7,493 nt of DNA from assembly GCA_027084065.1 (NCBI GenBank), contig JALWLR010000048.1:1-7493 (forward strand). The letters run 5' to 3'. The position numbers were made by a program, and so were the translations under genes. The notes beneath the pieces were generated by a model. The model saw nothing but the letters and a program-made list of their open reading frames with translations. It was not told the DNA's origin and did not search any database. The stretch is from Helicobacteraceae bacterium (GTDB lineage Bacteria > Campylobacterota > Campylobacteria > Campylobacterales > Sulfurimonadaceae). This document shows positions 5,419 through 7,493 of this stretch, piece by piece. Each line of letters begins with the position of its first letter. Within the stretch, counting starts at the first letter, position 1.

Positions 5419-7493
5419 GTGAAAATACGCTTTAAACATCAAAAATATCAAGCAGACGCAGTAGAAGCGGTTGTGGAGTGCTTTAGAGGACAGCCTTATA
5501 AAAAAGGGTTTGAATACCTTATAGACCCAGGCAAGCCAAAGTCTGTGGCAGAGACTAACTTGCTTGACTTCGCTTTGGAAGAAGAGGTCGGGTTTGCCAA
5601 CCATAAAATCGAGTTAAGCGAAGATGCGCTGCTAAAAAACATCCAAAGTGTACAGACAAATCAAAATCTACCCATAGACTCCACTTTGGTTAAAACAAGC
5701 GTATGCGATGTCAATCTTGATGTGGAAATGGAAACAGGAACGGGGAAGACTTATGTCTATACCAAGACTATCTTTGAGCTGCACAAAAGATATGGCTGGA
5801 GCAAGTTTATCATCGTCGTGCCAAGCATAGCCATACGCGAGGGGGTTGCGCAGAGCTTCGAGCTGACAAAAGAGCACTTTTTGGAAGATTACGGTATGCA
5901 GGCAAGAATTTTCATCTATGACTCCAAATCGCCGCAAAATATCAAAAGTTTCGCAACCGATGGCGGGATACAGGTAATGATAATCAATGTCCAAGCCTTC
6001 AACGCCAAAGGCAAGGATGCAAGGCGCATCTACGAGGAGCTTGATGATTTTGAGTCACGCCGCCCGATAGATATGATAAAAGCTACCAATCCTATCTTGA
6101 TAATAGATGAGCCGCAAAAGATAACGGGTGATGCAAAAAAGGAGTCCAAAAGTTTTCAAGCGCTCAAAGAGTTCGAAGCTCTTATGATTTTGAACTATTC
6201 GGCTACGCACAAGCGAAAAAACAATCGCGTCTATAGACTCGACGCACTCGATGCCTACAACCAAAAGCTTGTCAAAAAGATAGCCGTCAAAGGGATAGAA
6301 GCAAAACATGTCGGTGGAGTAAGCCCATATCTGTATCTCCAAAGCATAGAGATTTTCAAAGACAAACCGCCAGTGGCAAAAGTGGAGATAGAGATAAAGC
6401 AAGCTAACACCATCAAAAGGGTTGTGCGAAAAGTGGAAAAAGGAAGAAGCCTCTATACGCTCTCAAACGAGCTGCAAGAGTATAAGGGGCTGGTGGTTAG
6501 AGATATAGATGCCTCGTCCTTGGAGCTTAGTAACGGAGAGCGACTTGAAGTGGGTGAAGTCATTGGAGATGTAAGCGAGAGTGTGCTTAGAAGACTGCAA
6601 ATCCGCGAAGCTATCAAAAGCCACCTGCAAAAAGAGCAAGAGCTCTTTTACAAAGGGATAAAAACACTCTCACTCTTTTTTATAGATGAAGTGGCAAAGT
6701 ACAAGTTTTATGATGATGAGGGCGAGGAGCATAAGGGGGAGTATGCCAAAATCTTTGAAGAGGAGTATAAAAAAGCGCTTGAAGATGTTAGCTCAGTGCT
6801 CAAACCAGAATATCATAACTACTTGATGCAAATTACACCCCAACAGACTCATAACGGCTACTTCTCGATAGACAAAAAAAGCAAAAGACTCAAAGACCCA
6901 AAAATCAACACAAGAGGGGAAAACGCAGGCCTTAGCGATGAAGTTGAAGCGTATGATCTGATACTCAAAGATAAAGAGCGACTACTCTCCTTTGGGGAGC
7001 CTACACGTTTTATCTTCTCTCACTCCGCACTTAGAGAGGGGTGGGATAACCCCAACATCTTTGTCATCTGCACCCTCAAACACTCTGATAACACCGTAGC
7101 AAGACGCCAGGAGGTGGGGCGCGGTATGCGACTGTGTGTCGATAAAAACGGAGAGAGAATTGATGATGCTGCAATCGTACACGAGGTCAATGTACTAACA
7201 GTTGTAGCCAATGAGAGCTATAAGGAGTTTGCTGCAGGGTTGCAAAAAGAGATAGCCGAAGCGATATCGGATAGGCCAAAACTTGCCAATAAAGAGTACT
7301 TCAAAGGTAAAATCGTTACAACGGATGATGGTAAAAAAGTGTATATAGATGAAGCAAAAGCGGAGATGATAGAGTACTATCTTATCCGAAACGGCTATGT
7401 TGATATGAAAAAACATCTTACACCAGAGTTCGTAAAAGCAAAAGAGGAAGGCAGGCTTGCACCTTTGCCAGAGGAGCTTGAACCTATAAAAGG
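5419..7493 (+). CDS. res: Type III restriction enzyme, Res helicase/endonuclease subunit (3' end outside window)
   Basis: Res joins Mod to form the ATP-dependent type III restriction enzyme that cuts unmethylated foreign DNA. The frame is open without a stop from the GTG at 5419 to the right edge, giving 691 codons of an expected 900-1000. Superfamily 2 helicase motifs are in order: N-terminal KIRFKHQKYQADAV, Walker A METGTGKTYVY (Lys110), motif II DEPQ at 230-233, motif III SAT at 261-263, motif V ALREGWDNPN around residue 539, and motif VI RRQEVGRGMRL around 564-571. DEPQ in place of DEAD/DEAH is characteristic of type III Res proteins. The C-terminal PD-(D/E)XK nuclease domain is expected beyond the window and cannot be checked. 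No frameshift or stop is seen in the visible part. Unlike most type III loci, res does not directly follow mod: fic and a 205-base gap with repeats intervene, so separate regulation is plausible. Confidence 0.95.
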   Translation, partial: MKIRFKHQKYQADAVEAVVECFRGQPYKKGFEYLIDPGKPKSVAETNLLDFALEEEVGFANHKIELSEDALLKNIQSVQTNQNLPIDSTLVKTSVCDVNLDVEMETGTGKTYVYTKTIFELHKRYGWSKFIIVVPSIAIREGVAQSFELTKEHFLEDYGMQARIFIYDSKSPQNIKSFATDGGIQVMIINVQAFNAKGKDARRIYEELDDFESRRPIDMIKATNPILIIDEPQKITGDAKKESKSFQALKEFEALMILNYSATHKRKNNRVYRLDALDAYNQKLVKKIAVKGIEAKHVGGVSPYLYLQSIEIFKDKPPVAKVEIEIKQANTIKRVVRKVEKGRSLYTLSNELQEYKGLVVRDIDASSLELSNGERLEVGEVIGDVSESVLRRLQIREAIKSHLQKEQELFYKGIKTLSLFFIDEVAKYKFYDDEGEEHKGEYAKIFEEEYKKALEDVSSVLKPEYHNYLMQITPQQTHNGYFSIDKKSKRLKDPKINTRGENAGLSDEVEAYDLILKDKERLLSFGEPTRFIFSHSALREGWDNPNIFVICTLKHSDNTVARRQEVGRGMRLCVDKNGERIDDAAIVHEVNVLTVVANESYKEFAAGLQKEIAEAISDRPKLANKEYFKGKIVTTDDGKKVYIDEAKAEMIEYYLIRNGYVDMKKHLTPEFVKAKEEGRLAPLPEELEPIK

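Overview
The window looks like chromosomal DNA from a Campylobacterota (epsilonproteobacterial) genome of the Sulfurimonas/Sulfuricurvum/Sulfurovum kind. This is inferred from the style of the PyrF protein, the moderately AT-rich coding sequence, the A/G-rich ribosome binding sites and the tight gene packing. The species cannot be named from the sequence alone.

Left part (1-2083), housekeeping: a DEAD-box RNA helicase of the RhlE type enters from outside the window. It is followed one base later by pyrF (orotidine 5'-phosphate decarboxylase, GTG start at 1248), and then by a tRNA-Ser(GCT) gene with its own probable promoter and an encoded CCA end.

Right part (2084-7493), accessory: immediately after the tRNA come about 170 AT-rich bases. 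They hold a probable promoter and the 3' tail of an otherwise missing gene. Then follows a type III restriction-modification locus with an unusual layout: mod (beta-class adenine methyltransferase), fic (AMP-transferase with a C-terminal winged helix, overlapping mod by ATGA), a 205-base gap, and res (helicase/endonuclease subunit, open at the window end). The position next to a tRNA gene, a broken gene at the junction, and an AT-rich central segment in mod where the target recognition domain lies all suggest horizontal arrival and later shuffling.

The most interesting part is the 205-base gap before res. It carries five copies of a TGTTAA half-site in alternating orientation, spaced 19-22 bases centre to centre (about two helical turns). 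Four of them form two near-perfect inverted repeats 40 bases apart. Just downstream is a second element with three TGACAGA copies inside a GCCAAAT/ATTTGGC inverted repeat. The array begins three bases after the stop of fic, whose product has a DNA-binding-like C-terminus, and it lies upstream of res alone. The working hypothesis is that the Fic protein binds the array and times or limits expression of the restriction subunit relative to the methyltransferase, as C proteins do in some type II systems. This is inference, not shown by the sequence.
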